DNA from: CAG-791 sp045113775
GTDB taxonomy: Bacteria; Bacillota; Clostridia; Lachnospirales; Lachnospiraceae
Direction: 5' to 3'
DNA: 56,121 nucleotides
NCBI GenBank assembly: GCA_045113775.1
Contig: JBGUJH010000153.1
Location: forward strand, 1-56,121
Position numbers and translations under genes: made by a program. The notes under the pieces were generated by a model. The model saw only the letters and a list, made by a program, of their open reading frames with translations, had not been told where the DNA came from and did no database searches. Position 1 is the stretch's first letter; each line of letters opens with the position of its first letter. Below, in pieces: positions 25,550 through 33,929 of the stretch.

Positions 25550-26317
25550 TCATTCGATTTTTATATACACTGCCGAAATATTGTCACGTCCGCCGTTCTC
25601 GTTAGCTTTGTCAATCAGCCTCCTGCAGACCCGCTCCGGACTTTTGCTGCAGCGGAGCATACGCGCGATCTCCTTCTCAGGGACCATGCCGTAGAGTCCG
25701 TCTGAACACAGGATGATCCGGTCACCCGGAAGGATCTTCGTTATATATATTTCCGGCGTCGCCGGCGCCGTCATGCCCACAAAAGCAGTCAGCCTGGAGC
25801 TCAAAGGACTATGGCGCGCCTCTTCTTTGGTCATTTCACCAGCCTGCACCATAACTCCGGCGAGGTTCATGTCCTTTGTGATCTGTACCGGCTTTCTTTT
25901 ATACTTTCTCAGTACATATCCCCGGCTGTCTCCCAGACCCACAAATATCGCGTTGTCCCCGAAGAGCAGTACACCTGCCAGGGTAGCGCCGAAACTGAAA
26001 AATCGCTCTGTATTGCCCTCCGTAAAGAGGTGGTCACTCAGTGCAGCTGTACAGTCCTTCAGATCGCTTCCGGCCTCTTCCGCGGTCGTCTGTGTTTTGT
26101 CCCAGTTCTCCGAGCATTTCGTAAGAAGCAGAGGAAGTCCTTTCTTTACAAAAGCTGAAGCTGCAGCCCCGTTTTCAAGCCCTCCCATTCCATCCGATAC
26201 CCCGAAAAAACCGAGTTCCGGGTTCACAAGGATCTCATCCTGGTTGCTTTTTCTGCTTTTCCCGATGTCTACCTGCCCGGCAAATCGGAATTGATAGTCA
26301 AAATATTCTGTTCTCAT
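25550..26317 (-). CDS. PP2C-family Ser/Thr protein phosphatase
   Basis: A 255-residue soluble PP2C (PPM) phosphatase of ordinary bacterial length. Metal- and phosphate-binding motifs appear in order: RKSNQDE (about 23-29), GVSDGMGG (about 40-47), GLGDSRGYVL, LCSDGLYGM and the C-terminal GGRDNISAV. It would remove phosphates placed by the neighbouring kinases, as in PrkC/PrpC-type pairs. Its ATG overlaps the FHA-kinase stop by one base (TGATG), with AAGGGAA upstream, so translation is coupled. It is followed by two intergenic repeats and then the WD40-kinase gene. Confidence 0.94.
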   Translation of the reverse strand: MRTEYFDYQFRFAGQVDIGKSRKSNQDEILVNPELGFFGVSDGMGGLENGAAASAFVKKGLPLLLTKCSENWDKTQTTAEEAGSDLKDCTAALSDHLFTEGNTERFFSFGATLAGVLLFGDNAIFVGLGDSRGYVLRKYKRKPVQITKDMNLAGVMVQAGEMTKEEARHSPLSSRLTAFVGMTAPATPEIYITKILPGDRIILCSDGLYGMVPEKEIARMLRCSKSPERVCRRLIDKANENGGRDNISAVYIKIE

Positions 26318-28188
26318 CACAGTATTCCCTTACAATATGCCCGGGTCTCAGGCGGAAGCGCTGCAACGATATCACGGCGCAGCGCGGCGGCTGTCTTATA
26401 ACCGATCTCCGGTTTTTCCACCAGTGCGCGGTCGATCACCGCAGCGATCTTAGCCGGGATCGAGGAATTTCTCTGCCGGATCGGGACGGCAGATTCCTGT
26501 ACGAGGCTCTGCCACAAGAACGGCTGCGGTTTCAAATTCTTGGGCGGCATCCCTGTAAGCATATAGTAGTAGCTGGCAGCAGCTGCCCAGACATCCACCT
26601 CGGGCTTTGAGAATCGGTAATCCAGTGCCTGCTGCCGCGGCATAAATGCCACAGTTCCGCTGGCTTGTCCGGCACTCGTCATATCTGTCATGCCGGCTGT
26701 CTCAAACGCTTTCGCCATGCCGAAGTCAGCCACCATAGCTACCGGGTGGTCGCTCCGGTCAGAGAGAAAGATGTTGCCCGGTTTAAAATCGCGGTGAACA
26801 AGTCCGTGCGCTTCGACTTTCCTGGTACCGGCCGACCAAAGACCTTTTTTACGGATCTCCACGCTCACATCGAGGTTATGCACGTAATCCAGGCCTGTCA
26901 GAGCCTGCAGGATTATATAGGTGGCCATGTTCATGGACAGCCTTCCCCGGTTCCTTTCCATAAGATCCTGCGCGCTTCCGCCCTGGCACAGATCCATCAA
27001 AATATAGAATACGTCGTTTGCGCATCCGGTCTGATAAGTCTTGACTACATTTTTATGGTTCAGCTGCTCACAGAGAGAAGCCTCTCTGAGGAACATCTTT
27101 TTCCCTTTTTCATCTGCGGCTACTTGCGGCAGCATGGTCTTAAGAGCGAGTATCTTTCCGGTGCTCCTTTCCCTTACCTTCCAGACTTCGCCCATTCCGC
27201 CTTTTCCGAGAAGCGCGACCTTATCGTATCCTTCCACGGGCGACGCTCCTCCGGAGGGTTCCTGTCTCTCAAGGGCATCTCCCAGGATCGCTGCCAGAAT
27301 TCCATCCAGCACCTTCGCGCGGTCAGCCAGGCAGTCCGGGCAGAGGTTATTGTCCTCCGCTTTAGGAACAAATGACTTTCCGCATCCCTTGCAGATCCTC
27401 TTTCCGCCTGAGCGTGCCTGCATCTTCTGCTTTTCTTTTTCGGCCTTTTCCTTCTCAGCTCTTTCTTTTTCGGCCTTTTCCCTTGCGGCTTTTTCTTTCT
27501 CTGCCCTTTCCCTGGCAGCCTTTTCCCTTGCGGCTTTCTCTCTCTCAGCCTTCTCCTTTGCCGCTTTTTCTTTAGCCGCTTTCTCTTTTGCGGCCTTTTC
27601 CTTCGCCGCCTTTTCTTTTGCCGCTTTTTCTCTCTCGGCCTTTTCTCTTTCAGCCTTTTCTCTCTCGGCCTTCTCTCTTTCAGCCTTCTCTCTTTCAGCC
27701 TTCTCTCTTTCGGCCTTCTCTCTTTCGGCCTTCTCTCTCTCGGCCTTTTCTCTCTCGGCCTTCTCTATTTTGATCCTCTCTTCTTCTGAAGGCCCCAAGT
27801 CCTCATCCGATATCGTAACATCTGAAATAACTTGCTGATCAATACTGCATTTCAGCTCGCAGCGTTTACCCAGACGGATTCTGTCGCCGTCATGCAGGTC
27901 AAATTCCTGATAGACTTCGTTCTTGGCCTCTTCCCAGGATTTATCCCGGTCTCTTTGGCCGATCTTTTTCCCGTTGATGTAAGTGCCGTTCAGGCTTCCG
28001 AAATCCTGCAGTCGAACAGTCGGCGGATTAATGCTCAGAATACAGTGATATCTGGACACTGTCTTTTCGGGAAGCACAATGCCGCAGTCATCCTGTCTCC
28101 CGATAAAGACCCTGTTCGCCTCAGTGTATTCATATTTCTGCCCTGCCTGGACGCCTTCGGTGATCTCGATAATGATTTTCCCGTGCAT
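26317..28188 (-). CDS. FHA-domain Ser/Thr protein kinase with charged helix and zinc ribbon
   Basis: 623 residues. An FHA domain (about 20-115) with FIGRQDD, VSRYHC and LNGTYINGKK binds phosphothreonine peptides. Residues 142-253 form an uninterrupted EKAER/EKAAK five-residue repeat, likely a long single alpha helix. A zinc ribbon (CKGCGKSF...CPDC) follows at about 264-286. The kinase domain (about 310-600) has LLGKGGMGEVWKV, LALKTM, HRDFKPGN (Asp467) and DFG (Asp488), with an unusual insertion of about 20 residues just before the catalytic loop. No membrane segment: cytoplasmic. FHA binding could bring in its own targets or the WD40 kinase. It is the middle gene between the ClpN membrane protein and the PP2C. 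Confidence 0.92.
   Translation of the reverse strand: MHGKIIIEITEGVQAGQKYEYTEANRVFIGRQDDCGIVLPEKTVSRYHCILSINPPTVRLQDFGSLNGTYINGKKIGQRDRDKSWEEAKNEVYQEFDLHDGDRIRLGKRCELKCSIDQQVISDVTISDEDLGPSEEERIKIEKAEREKAEREKAEREKAEREKAEREKAEREKAEREKAEREKAEREKAAKEKAAKEKAAKEKAAKEKAAKEKAEREKAAREKAARERAEKEKAAREKAEKERAEKEKAEKEKQKMQARSGGKRICKGCGKSFVPKAEDNNLCPDCLADRAKVLDGILAAILGDALERQEPSGGASPVEGYDKVALLGKGGMGEVWKVRERSTGKILALKTMLPQVAADEKGKKMFLREASLCEQLNHKNVVKTYQTGCANDVFYILMDLCQGGSAQDLMERNRGRLSMNMATYIILQALTGLDYVHNLDVSVEIRKKGLWSAGTRKVEAHGLVHRDFKPGNIFLSDRSDHPVAMVADFGMAKAFETAGMTDMTSAGQASGTVAFMPRQQALDYRFSKPEVDVWAAAASYYYMLTGMPPKNLKPQPFLWQSLVQESAVPIRQRNSSIPAKIAAVIDRALVEKPEIGYKTAAALRRDIVAALPPETRAYCKGIL
27431..27766 (-). repeat. 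15-bp tandem repeat coding for a long charged helix
   Basis: About 22 units of five codons (EKAER, EKAAK, EKERA variants). The 15-base period is regular; adjacent units vary mainly at wobble positions. Confidence 0.9.
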
Positions 28189-28243
28189 AATATCCCCCTG
28201 TTTCTTTTGTTAAGATTACTGGTTTTATGTATTGTTATTTCAA

Positions 28244-28281
28244 GTAACTGTTCAGAGGTCCCTAAGCCTCTGAACAGTTAC
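28244..28281. other. perfect 15-bp intercistronic hairpin
   Basis: GTAACTGTTCAGAGG pairs with CCTCTGAACAGTTAC around an eight-base loop, right after the ClpN-membrane gene stop and 56 bases before the FHA-kinase start. The exit on the coding strand is not a strong T run, so it may be a partial terminator or an mRNA-stabilising stem. Confidence 0.6.
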
Positions 28282-28285
28282 GTTA

Positions 28286-29686
28286 TTATTGTTGAACCAC
28301 CGAGTAAACAATTGACAGGATCGTCGACAGGACTAAATAGATCGCCAGGACGATCATCACCCATGTCTTCATCGGCCCCCACATGAAAATGTTATATAGG
28401 AACGCCACAAGAGCCGGAATGAAAAGGGACGTAATAAAAGACTTTACAAAAATTAAAAATCCCCTTCCTGCACCACCATGCAGCTCACAGCTCATGACAA
28501 GGCAGCTGCACATTGTATTGAGAGCATTCCAGAAGTAGCAGAATCCCATTATCATTAAAGTTTTGCCAAGCCAGTTCGGCAGCGTCGGACGGAAGATCCA
28601 GATAATGGCGAGGACGAAAAACGGATAAACAGCGATCTTCGTCACATACTGAAAGAAGATCTTGGACGGCGTCCCCCTCAGATTCATAAATGTGAACTTC
28701 GCTTTGGTCACGTCCCCTTCGTCCTTGAGATAATCATACAGCTTTGCACCGACGGTCAGTACGAGAAAGACAGCAGCGCTTGCAATGATCCTAAGCCAGA
28801 CGGGAATTACCGGCATTCTCCAGGAAGTCTGTATGATCCTTACTTCTGCGGCGATCAATGCGATATCAAACAGGATATTCAAGAAATTTCCGAATGCGCC
28901 GCTGAGGATCCCGAAAAGGAGAGCCGCTCCTCTCGCCAGATAAAACATCCAGAGACAGAAGACCGTACCTTCCACAAACATAAGGAAAGGCGGAGCCGTT
29001 TTACCCAAAAAATCTGTAAAATGCTGCAGCACCACAATTAAAGCGACAGGTACCAGGATGCCGAACAGGAAGTACTGGAAGGCTGCAGCGGCTGTGCCGC
29101 CCCGATAAGTGAACGGTCCCATCTTTGTCCGGCGCCGCACCTTCGGTCCGTTTCCTCTGTTTCCACCGTTGCCCCGGCTTCCCGTATTGCGCACAAGTTC
29201 GTCTTTCTGGCTGTTATTTGCTGCTGCCATAAGCAAGAGCAGCATTGCCAGTTCCTTCTCGCTGAGTTCTCTTTCTTTTTCCTCAGGTTCCGGCTTCTTT
29301 TGCGCGGGCTGTCTGTGTACGGCCCGAAGCCCTTTCAGTGCAAGAACTGTCGGTGTATTGGACTCCATAACAGCTTGGGCGAGAGTCATCGCACCAATCT
29401 CTCCTCCGCCGGCCAGTTCAGTGGCTCTTCCCAAGACCGGAGCCGCATCTTTGAACAAGCTGCTGTCCTGTTTCGCGTCTGCTTTGAGCTGTGTGAGGGC
29501 AGCCTCTGGGTTCTGCATCTCCCTCCGGAGATATTCACTTACTTTTCTTCCGTCAAAGCTGTTCTCTTTGCCCAGCAGGAGCACACCGTAAAGAAGGTGT
29601 TCCACGAACAGAGAGTTGTGGTCATTCTCCACCCTGAAAGCCTGGGCGTTTGTAATGATCTTCTTTGCACTTACACTGAGTTCCAT
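28286..29686 (-). CDS. Clp N-domain membrane protein, function unknown
   Basis: 466 residues. The first 120 or so (SAKKIITNAQAF, NSLFVEHLLYGVLLL, ATELAGGGE) read as a Clp N-terminal repeat domain, the module that binds substrates or adaptors in ClpA/ClpC/ClpB. A charged and then glycine/arginine-rich linker leads to about eight hydrophobic helices from residue 205 to the C terminus. There is no AAA+ or protease domain, so it looks like a membrane receptor or adaptor. The frame is open 40 codons further, but AAGGAGG sits 8 bases before the ATG at 29686. It is the first gene of the FHA-kinase/PP2C unit and has its own promoter. Confidence 0.8.
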   Translation of the reverse strand: MELSVSAKKIITNAQAFRVENDHNSLFVEHLLYGVLLLGKENSFDGRKVSEYLRREMQNPEAALTQLKADAKQDSSLFKDAAPVLGRATELAGGGEIGAMTLAQAVMESNTPTVLALKGLRAVHRQPAQKKPEPEEKERELSEKELAMLLLLMAAANNSQKDELVRNTGSRGNGGNRGNGPKVRRRTKMGPFTYRGGTAAAAFQYFLFGILVPVALIVVLQHFTDFLGKTAPPFLMFVEGTVFCLWMFYLARGAALLFGILSGAFGNFLNILFDIALIAAEVRIIQTSWRMPVIPVWLRIIASAAVFLVLTVGAKLYDYLKDEGDVTKAKFTFMNLRGTPSKIFFQYVTKIAVYPFFVLAIIWIFRPTLPNWLGKTLMIMGFCYFWNALNTMCSCLVMSCELHGGAGRGFLIFVKSFITSLFIPALVAFLYNIFMWGPMKTWVMIVLAIYLVLSTILSIVYSVVQQ

Positions 29687-29856
29687 CGCATATCCCTCCT
29701 TATTAGCAATTAATTGAGTTATTGCCTTAACCGTACATCTTTCCGTGCTGTGATTAGAAGTATAGCAGGATATACAGACAGGATTTTTTGCAAAAGTTGC
29801 AATCAATCATTATTATATCTAATTACTCACGTTTTTTTGCAAATTATACTATTTTT

Positions 29857-29884
29857 ATTATAAATACCCAGTATTTGTTGTCAA
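29857..29884 (-). promoter_or_regulatory. sigma-A-type promoter of the ClpN/FHA-kinase/PP2C unit
   Basis: Minus strand: TTGACA (29884-29879), a 16-base spacer and TATAAT (29862-29857). The plus-strand 10-mer CAATTATTGC at 29882-29891 overlaps the -35 and recurs at 34791-34800. Confidence 0.7.
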
Positions 29885-29957
29885 TTATTGCCGTTTTTTT
29901 CACTAATATCTTCCCCAAAAAAAGATCTTTTATGGCAAATGACGCTCTTACATAAAA

Positions 29958-30003
29958 AAGCGCCGTGTGAGTTCTGCCTTAAAGGGAGCCTCACACGGCG
30001 CTT
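29958..30003 (-). terminator. intrinsic terminator of the SpoIIE phosphatase gene
   Basis: AAGCGCCGTGTGAG and CTCACACGGCGCTT form a perfect 14-bp stem; on the minus strand it exits into TTTTTTA. It begins 26 bases after the stop codon. Confidence 0.93.
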
Positions 30004-30028
30004 CGCCTCGCTCTCCGCGCGAACTATG

Positions 30029-31954
30029 TCAGGACCGAGGTCCCTTGTATTCCAGGCACATCATAGTCATGTCGTCAAACTGTTCGGCATCGCCGACAAA
30101 AACATCCACATCACTCCTGACTTTCCGGAGAATATCAAAGGGACTTTCGTCCGCACAGGAATTCAAAGTCTCGATCATAAGTTCAGTTCCGAACATCGCC
30201 CCGTCTGCAGCGATTGCTTCCGGAACACCGTCTGTATATACAAAGATCTTATCTCCCGGATCCAGTTGAAGAACATACTCCTTGTAATGGATATCTTCCA
30301 TTCCTCCTATGACAAACCCGTGCTTGTCTTTATAGAGTTCAAACATGCCTTCTGCTTTTTTTACAGCAGGGTACTCATGGCCCGCATTTGCGGCAATCAT
30401 TCTGCCGGTAGAGATTTCCAGAATACCGAGCCAGACAGTCACGAACATCTCTGCCTGATTGTTGTCGCACAGCAAGTCATTCGTTTTTTTCAGGATCTCA
30501 CCCGCGCTGTGTTCAATTCGCGCAAAATCCTCGATGATCCTTTTTGCGAACATCATGAACAGGGCAGCCGGTATACCCTTTCCGCTCACATCTGCTATCA
30601 CCAGACACAGATGATCTTCGTCAACGAAGAAAAAGTCGTAAAAATCTCCGCCGACATCACGGGCCGGGTCCATGGAAGCATACAGATCTATCTCTTTTCT
30701 TTCCGGGAACGGCGGGAAAATGTGCGGAAGCACACTGCTTTGGATCTGTCTGGCCGTGCTCAGTTCTTTTACGATCCGTTCCTGCTCCTTGATCATGTTT
30801 TCCTGTTCCATTCGCTCCCGCTCCATCCGGCGGATCGTTTCCATTTGGTTGTTCAGGGCGAGGCAGGTCCGGTCGATCTCCTCCTGCATTGTCTCAAATT
30901 CACTGATCGTGTAAGGGGCAGATTCGACGGGCTGCAGTTCCCCCTCTCCCATTCGGATGATCCCGCTCAGCAGCGTGTTGAACTGGAGCATGAACTTTTT
31001 AAGCCACAGCCGGTAGATCGCCAGGGCGATCAGAAGAATCAATACGCTGACGATAAAGATTCCGGTACGCACTTGCCGGATCACCTGCTCATAGTTTTCC
31101 ATGGAAATTTCACGGACAAGGAGCCAATTGGGAGATGTCATCGCAATGGAAAATGTACATACAGGCTTACCTTCTTCATTGTCAAAAATCTGCCCGCTGT
31201 TGCTCCTCGTGATGAGGATGTCCGCGTCCCCGCATGCCTCTTCACCTGTGTGGTAGAATTCTGTATGATCAGCTGTAAATAAATGCCAAGTGCTTTTTCC
31301 GTCCTGAATCGGTGAGAACACAATATCAAAGATGGTCTCGTCCATGAGAAGCATTCCATAACACGCGCCGTACCTGACGTCCACGGATTTCCATGCGGCG
31401 ATCATGATATTCTGAGGCGTATTCTCGTTTTCAAATCCATATAAGGAAGCTCCCGAGACCGGGCCTGCCCAGACAATTTGTCCATGGGGAACACTCAGGA
31501 TCTGTTCTTTTATGTCTTCCGGAAGCGGATTATCCTTCGGATCGTCCAGAAAGAGATTTGCTTCCGGAAGCGCGCCAAAAATACTTCCGTCCTGGCGCAT
31601 GATAAGAAGGCCTAAGACTCCTTCACTCCGTTCAATCTCTGTCTGTATATAATCCCGGCAGCTGATCCTGGCATGAATCAGCCCCTCCATGGAGCTATAC
31701 TGCAACCTGGTGTAGCCCGCTACCCGATCATCAGACATGATACTTCGCACTTCATTGACAGATGTGTTGATGAGCGGAGTGATCGTCCGTGAGATCGTAT
31801 CAAAAGTAGCTTCATTCACTCCCTGTTCCTGCTGCAGGATCATAGTGATGAAGGCGCGGGAAAACAGCGAAGTCAGCAATGTGACAACGAACAACGCTAT
31901 CGCGATAACCGGCAGCAGCAGGCGGATTCGGAGCGATTTTGCTTTTACTCTCAT
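30029..31954 (-). CDS. membrane SpoIIE-type PP2C phosphatase with extracytoplasmic sensor
   Basis: 641 residues. A first membrane helix (about 10-32), an extracytoplasmic dCache-like sensor (about 35-298, with GLLIMRQDGSIFG), a second helix (about 300-320), a HAMP-like segment and coiled coil (to about 395), then a SpoIIE phosphatase domain with ARDVGGDFYDF, VIADVSGKGIPAALFM, NAGHEYP, YTDGVPEA and FDDMTMM holding the metal-binding acids. Such proteins (RsbU-like) dephosphorylate STAS anti-anti-sigma proteins. No ordinary STAS or RsbW gene is next to it; the only STAS-like domain seen is in the Fic fusion. Its start overlaps the stop of the solute-binding gene by four bases. Confidence 0.92.
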   Translation of the reverse strand: MRVKAKSLRIRLLLPVIAIALFVVTLLTSLFSRAFITMILQQEQGVNEATFDTISRTITPLINTSVNEVRSIMSDDRVAGYTRLQYSSMEGLIHARISCRDYIQTEIERSEGVLGLLIMRQDGSIFGALPEANLFLDDPKDNPLPEDIKEQILSVPHGQIVWAGPVSGASLYGFENENTPQNIMIAAWKSVDVRYGACYGMLLMDETIFDIVFSPIQDGKSTWHLFTADHTEFYHTGEEACGDADILITRSNSGQIFDNEEGKPVCTFSIAMTSPNWLLVREISMENYEQVIRQVRTGIFIVSVLILLIALAIYRLWLKKFMLQFNTLLSGIIRMGEGELQPVESAPYTISEFETMQEEIDRTCLALNNQMETIRRMERERMEQENMIKEQERIVKELSTARQIQSSVLPHIFPPFPERKEIDLYASMDPARDVGGDFYDFFFVDEDHLCLVIADVSGKGIPAALFMMFAKRIIEDFARIEHSAGEILKKTNDLLCDNNQAEMFVTVWLGILEISTGRMIAANAGHEYPAVKKAEGMFELYKDKHGFVIGGMEDIHYKEYVLQLDPGDKIFVYTDGVPEAIAADGAMFGTELMIETLNSCADESPFDILRKVRSDVDVFVGDAEQFDDMTMMCLEYKGPRS

Positions 31955-33795
31955 GGCTCCTGCACCTCCGTTTCGACTCCTGCCTGAACTTCCGGTTCCG
32001 ATGTCTGTGTTTTGATCGCAATATGATCCGCGTATTCTTCCGTTGTGTAGGGCTGTACCCCGTTCTCGATCTGCACCTGATTCACAAGGGGAACAATGAT
32101 CTCTGCCGCCTCATCCCACATTTTCCGATAAGCTTCGAAGACTTCCGGTTCCCCCAGTTTGACCAGTGCCCGGATCTTCTCATCCCTGATCGCCTCCCAT
32201 TCTTCATCCGTTTCCGCCAGGATCAGATCAACCTGGGCGTCCTGTAAAATATCCTCCGCTTTTGACAGTATATTGAGCTGCTCCCGGTTCAGACTGCTCA
32301 TACAGGATGAGATCGCCTCTCCGCAGTCATTGCGGAAATCCAGCCCGCCGGTATTGTAGAATGCGTCTGTAGGCAGTTCCACTCCATAATGCTCACAGAT
32401 ATCTTTGGAGATGTTATGAGTCATGGTAGCTTTTTCGTACTCACGGGTGATCGTGGCAAAATCAATCGGATACCCGTCCGGATGCTGCAGATTATCTCGC
32501 AGGACAGGCCAATTGCTGGGCAGTTTCTCAAAGCTTCCCCATCGCACATAATAGTTGTCCGGATCGGTGCTGCCTGCCTTATATGCATCCAGCTGCGCCT
32601 GACCGTATTCGTTCATCCGGGGAACTCCGTCCGCGTCGTAATCCCAAGTCTCTCCTCGGCGGCCAAGTGAAAGCTCGCGCGCAAAATCGGGATCACACAT
32701 GATATTAAAGAGTTTCAGAGCCTCTTCCTTGTGCGGGCTGTTTGCGGAAATGAACCACATATAACCGGGACCGTTACCGAGTACCTGGCAGACGTTGGTG
32801 TAAAAATTGGTGGCAGCAGTCGGAACCGTATTATACCCTGCAAGTGTATCCGGATCATTCTTGATCTTGTTTTTGTATAGCTCTCCTTTAACTGCATGCA
32901 GCCCCATATACTGACCGCGGGCAACTTTAGAACCAAACTGCTCTAAAGTCTGGGTGAAGAGCTCCATATCGTAGGAACCGTCCTCTTTACCGGCCCGGTA
33001 TAGCTTATTCTCCCATTCCATTGACGCCCACCACATGGAATGGTCAGGGTCCGCGTAGCCATCATAGACTTCATTTGTAAAAATATTGTTCTGATACTTG
33101 TGATTTGCCCAATAATCAAGGCTCTGTTCCGCGCGGAAAGCAGTATCATAACCGCCGAAGTTGTCAGTGCCGTACAGATAAGTGGGATAGCCCTCCTCCG
33201 TGTAAGGATGATTCTTGTGCATCTGCATCAGCACGTTCAGATAATCATCCTCGTTGTTGATGGGCGGATAACCCAGCTCTTTGTAATAATCCCAGCGGAC
33301 AACATAACCGCGGGCAGTCGTCTGGTTGTCGAATCCGACGCCGTTGTATCCAATTTTGGCGGGAAAAAAATAGAAGCCGTCCCCTTGGTTTCCGAGTTGT
33401 TTGAAAACATCATAAGTGCGTTTCGTATCTCCCTTAAGGAAATTGGGACAATACTCCTCCAGATACGGATCGGCATTCAGCGCTACGCCGTTTTCCAAGA
33501 TCATGGAAAGATTTTTGTCGGTAGCGACAATGTCCGGCAGATCACCGCTGGCCAATCTGGCAGCGAATCCCTCCGGCGACATATAGACGTACCGGATCTC
33601 AACCCCTGCCAGATCCGCCAGATATTGCCACAAGCCGAAGTTCTCATTATAACGGTTTCCTGAACGCACGGAGCTGTCGCCGATCGTCAGGACAACACGT
33701 TCCTGTGCCGATGCAGGTTCCCCGGCAGAGGCATAACGCGGCAAAAGCATCAGGACCATGAATATAGACAATATAAAAGCCAGAGTTCTTTTCAA
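31951..33795 (-). CDS. secreted ABC-type solute-binding protein homologue, possible sensor partner
   Basis: The 614-residue precursor has a signal peptide (KRTLAFILSIFMVLMLLP) cleaved probably after ASA; no lipobox cysteine is present. The mature part resembles family 1/LplA-type sugar- or oligosaccharide-binding proteins: SGDLPDIVATDK, WYF-rich ligand regions and HKEEALKLFNIMCDPDFA near the hinge. It has a Glu-rich C-terminal tail and is longer than typical family members. No permease or ATPase genes accompany it. It overlaps the SpoIIE phosphatase gene (ATGA), so it may load ligand onto that sensor rather than serve transport. AAGGAGGAG precedes the start. Confidence 0.82.
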   Translation of the reverse strand: MKRTLAFILSIFMVLMLLPRYASAGEPASAQERVVLTIGDSSVRSGNRYNENFGLWQYLADLAGVEIRYVYMSPEGFAARLASGDLPDIVATDKNLSMILENGVALNADPYLEEYCPNFLKGDTKRTYDVFKQLGNQGDGFYFFPAKIGYNGVGFDNQTTARGYVVRWDYYKELGYPPINNEDDYLNVLMQMHKNHPYTEEGYPTYLYGTDNFGGYDTAFRAEQSLDYWANHKYQNNIFTNEVYDGYADPDHSMWWASMEWENKLYRAGKEDGSYDMELFTQTLEQFGSKVARGQYMGLHAVKGELYKNKIKNDPDTLAGYNTVPTAATNFYTNVCQVLGNGPGYMWFISANSPHKEEALKLFNIMCDPDFARELSLGRRGETWDYDADGVPRMNEYGQAQLDAYKAGSTDPDNYYVRWGSFEKLPSNWPVLRDNLQHPDGYPIDFATITREYEKATMTHNISKDICEHYGVELPTDAFYNTGGLDFRNDCGEAISSCMSSLNREQLNILSKAEDILQDAQVDLILAETDEEWEAIRDEKIRALVKLGEPEVFEAYRKMWDEAAEIIVPLVNQVQIENGVQPYTTEEYADHIAIKTQTSEPEVQAGVETEVQEP

Positions 33796-33810
33796 AGTAT
33801 CTCCTCCTTA

Positions 33811-33870
33811 TCACATTGCCCCTTCATTCAAGGCTCGCAGCTTTTCTTCCATTTGCTTCGGTTTTACCAT
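33811..33870 (-). CDS. possible 19-codon leader frame before the solute-binding gene
   Basis: An ATG-started frame of 19 codons (MVKPKQMEEKLRALNEGAM) ends in TGA immediately before the ribosome site of the solute-binding gene. No clear ribosome site precedes it, and part coincides with a relic of the GC repeat (33827-33841). It may be coincidental or may act in translational coupling. Confidence 0.25.
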   Translation of the reverse strand: MVKPKQMEEKLRALNEGAM

Positions 33871-33900
33871 TATTCCGTTAATATTTATTCTGTATATCAT

Positions 33901-33909
33901 ATTATAACA
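33901..33909 (-). promoter_or_regulatory. extended -10 promoter of the solute-binding/SpoIIE unit
   Basis: Minus strand TGTTATAAT, an extended -10 with consensus hexamer, about 105 bases before the start; no good -35. Confidence 0.5.
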
Positions 33910-33929
33910 TACAATACGACCGGATATTC

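Larger units (their letters stand above)
29687..30028. other. 342-base intergenic region without a gene
   Basis: It holds the promoter of the ClpN-membrane operon (29857-29884) and the terminator of the SpoIIE phosphatase gene (29958-30003). The leader between promoter and start is AT-rich and about 165 bases long; I see no known riboswitch in it. Confidence 0.7.

Noticed and set aside
27041..27838. A Phe/Ser-rich plus-strand frame over the FHA kinase
   Set aside because: It is the reverse reading of the EKAER repeats; low complexity only.
29888..31282. A 464-codon plus-strand frame over the SpoIIE phosphatase gene
   Set aside because: It is a shadow frame; no ribosome site and no recognisable motifs, while the minus strand has complete SpoIIE motifs.
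30029..33795. An ABC transporter operon
   Set aside because: Only a solute-binding protein is present; there are no permease or ATPase genes on either side.
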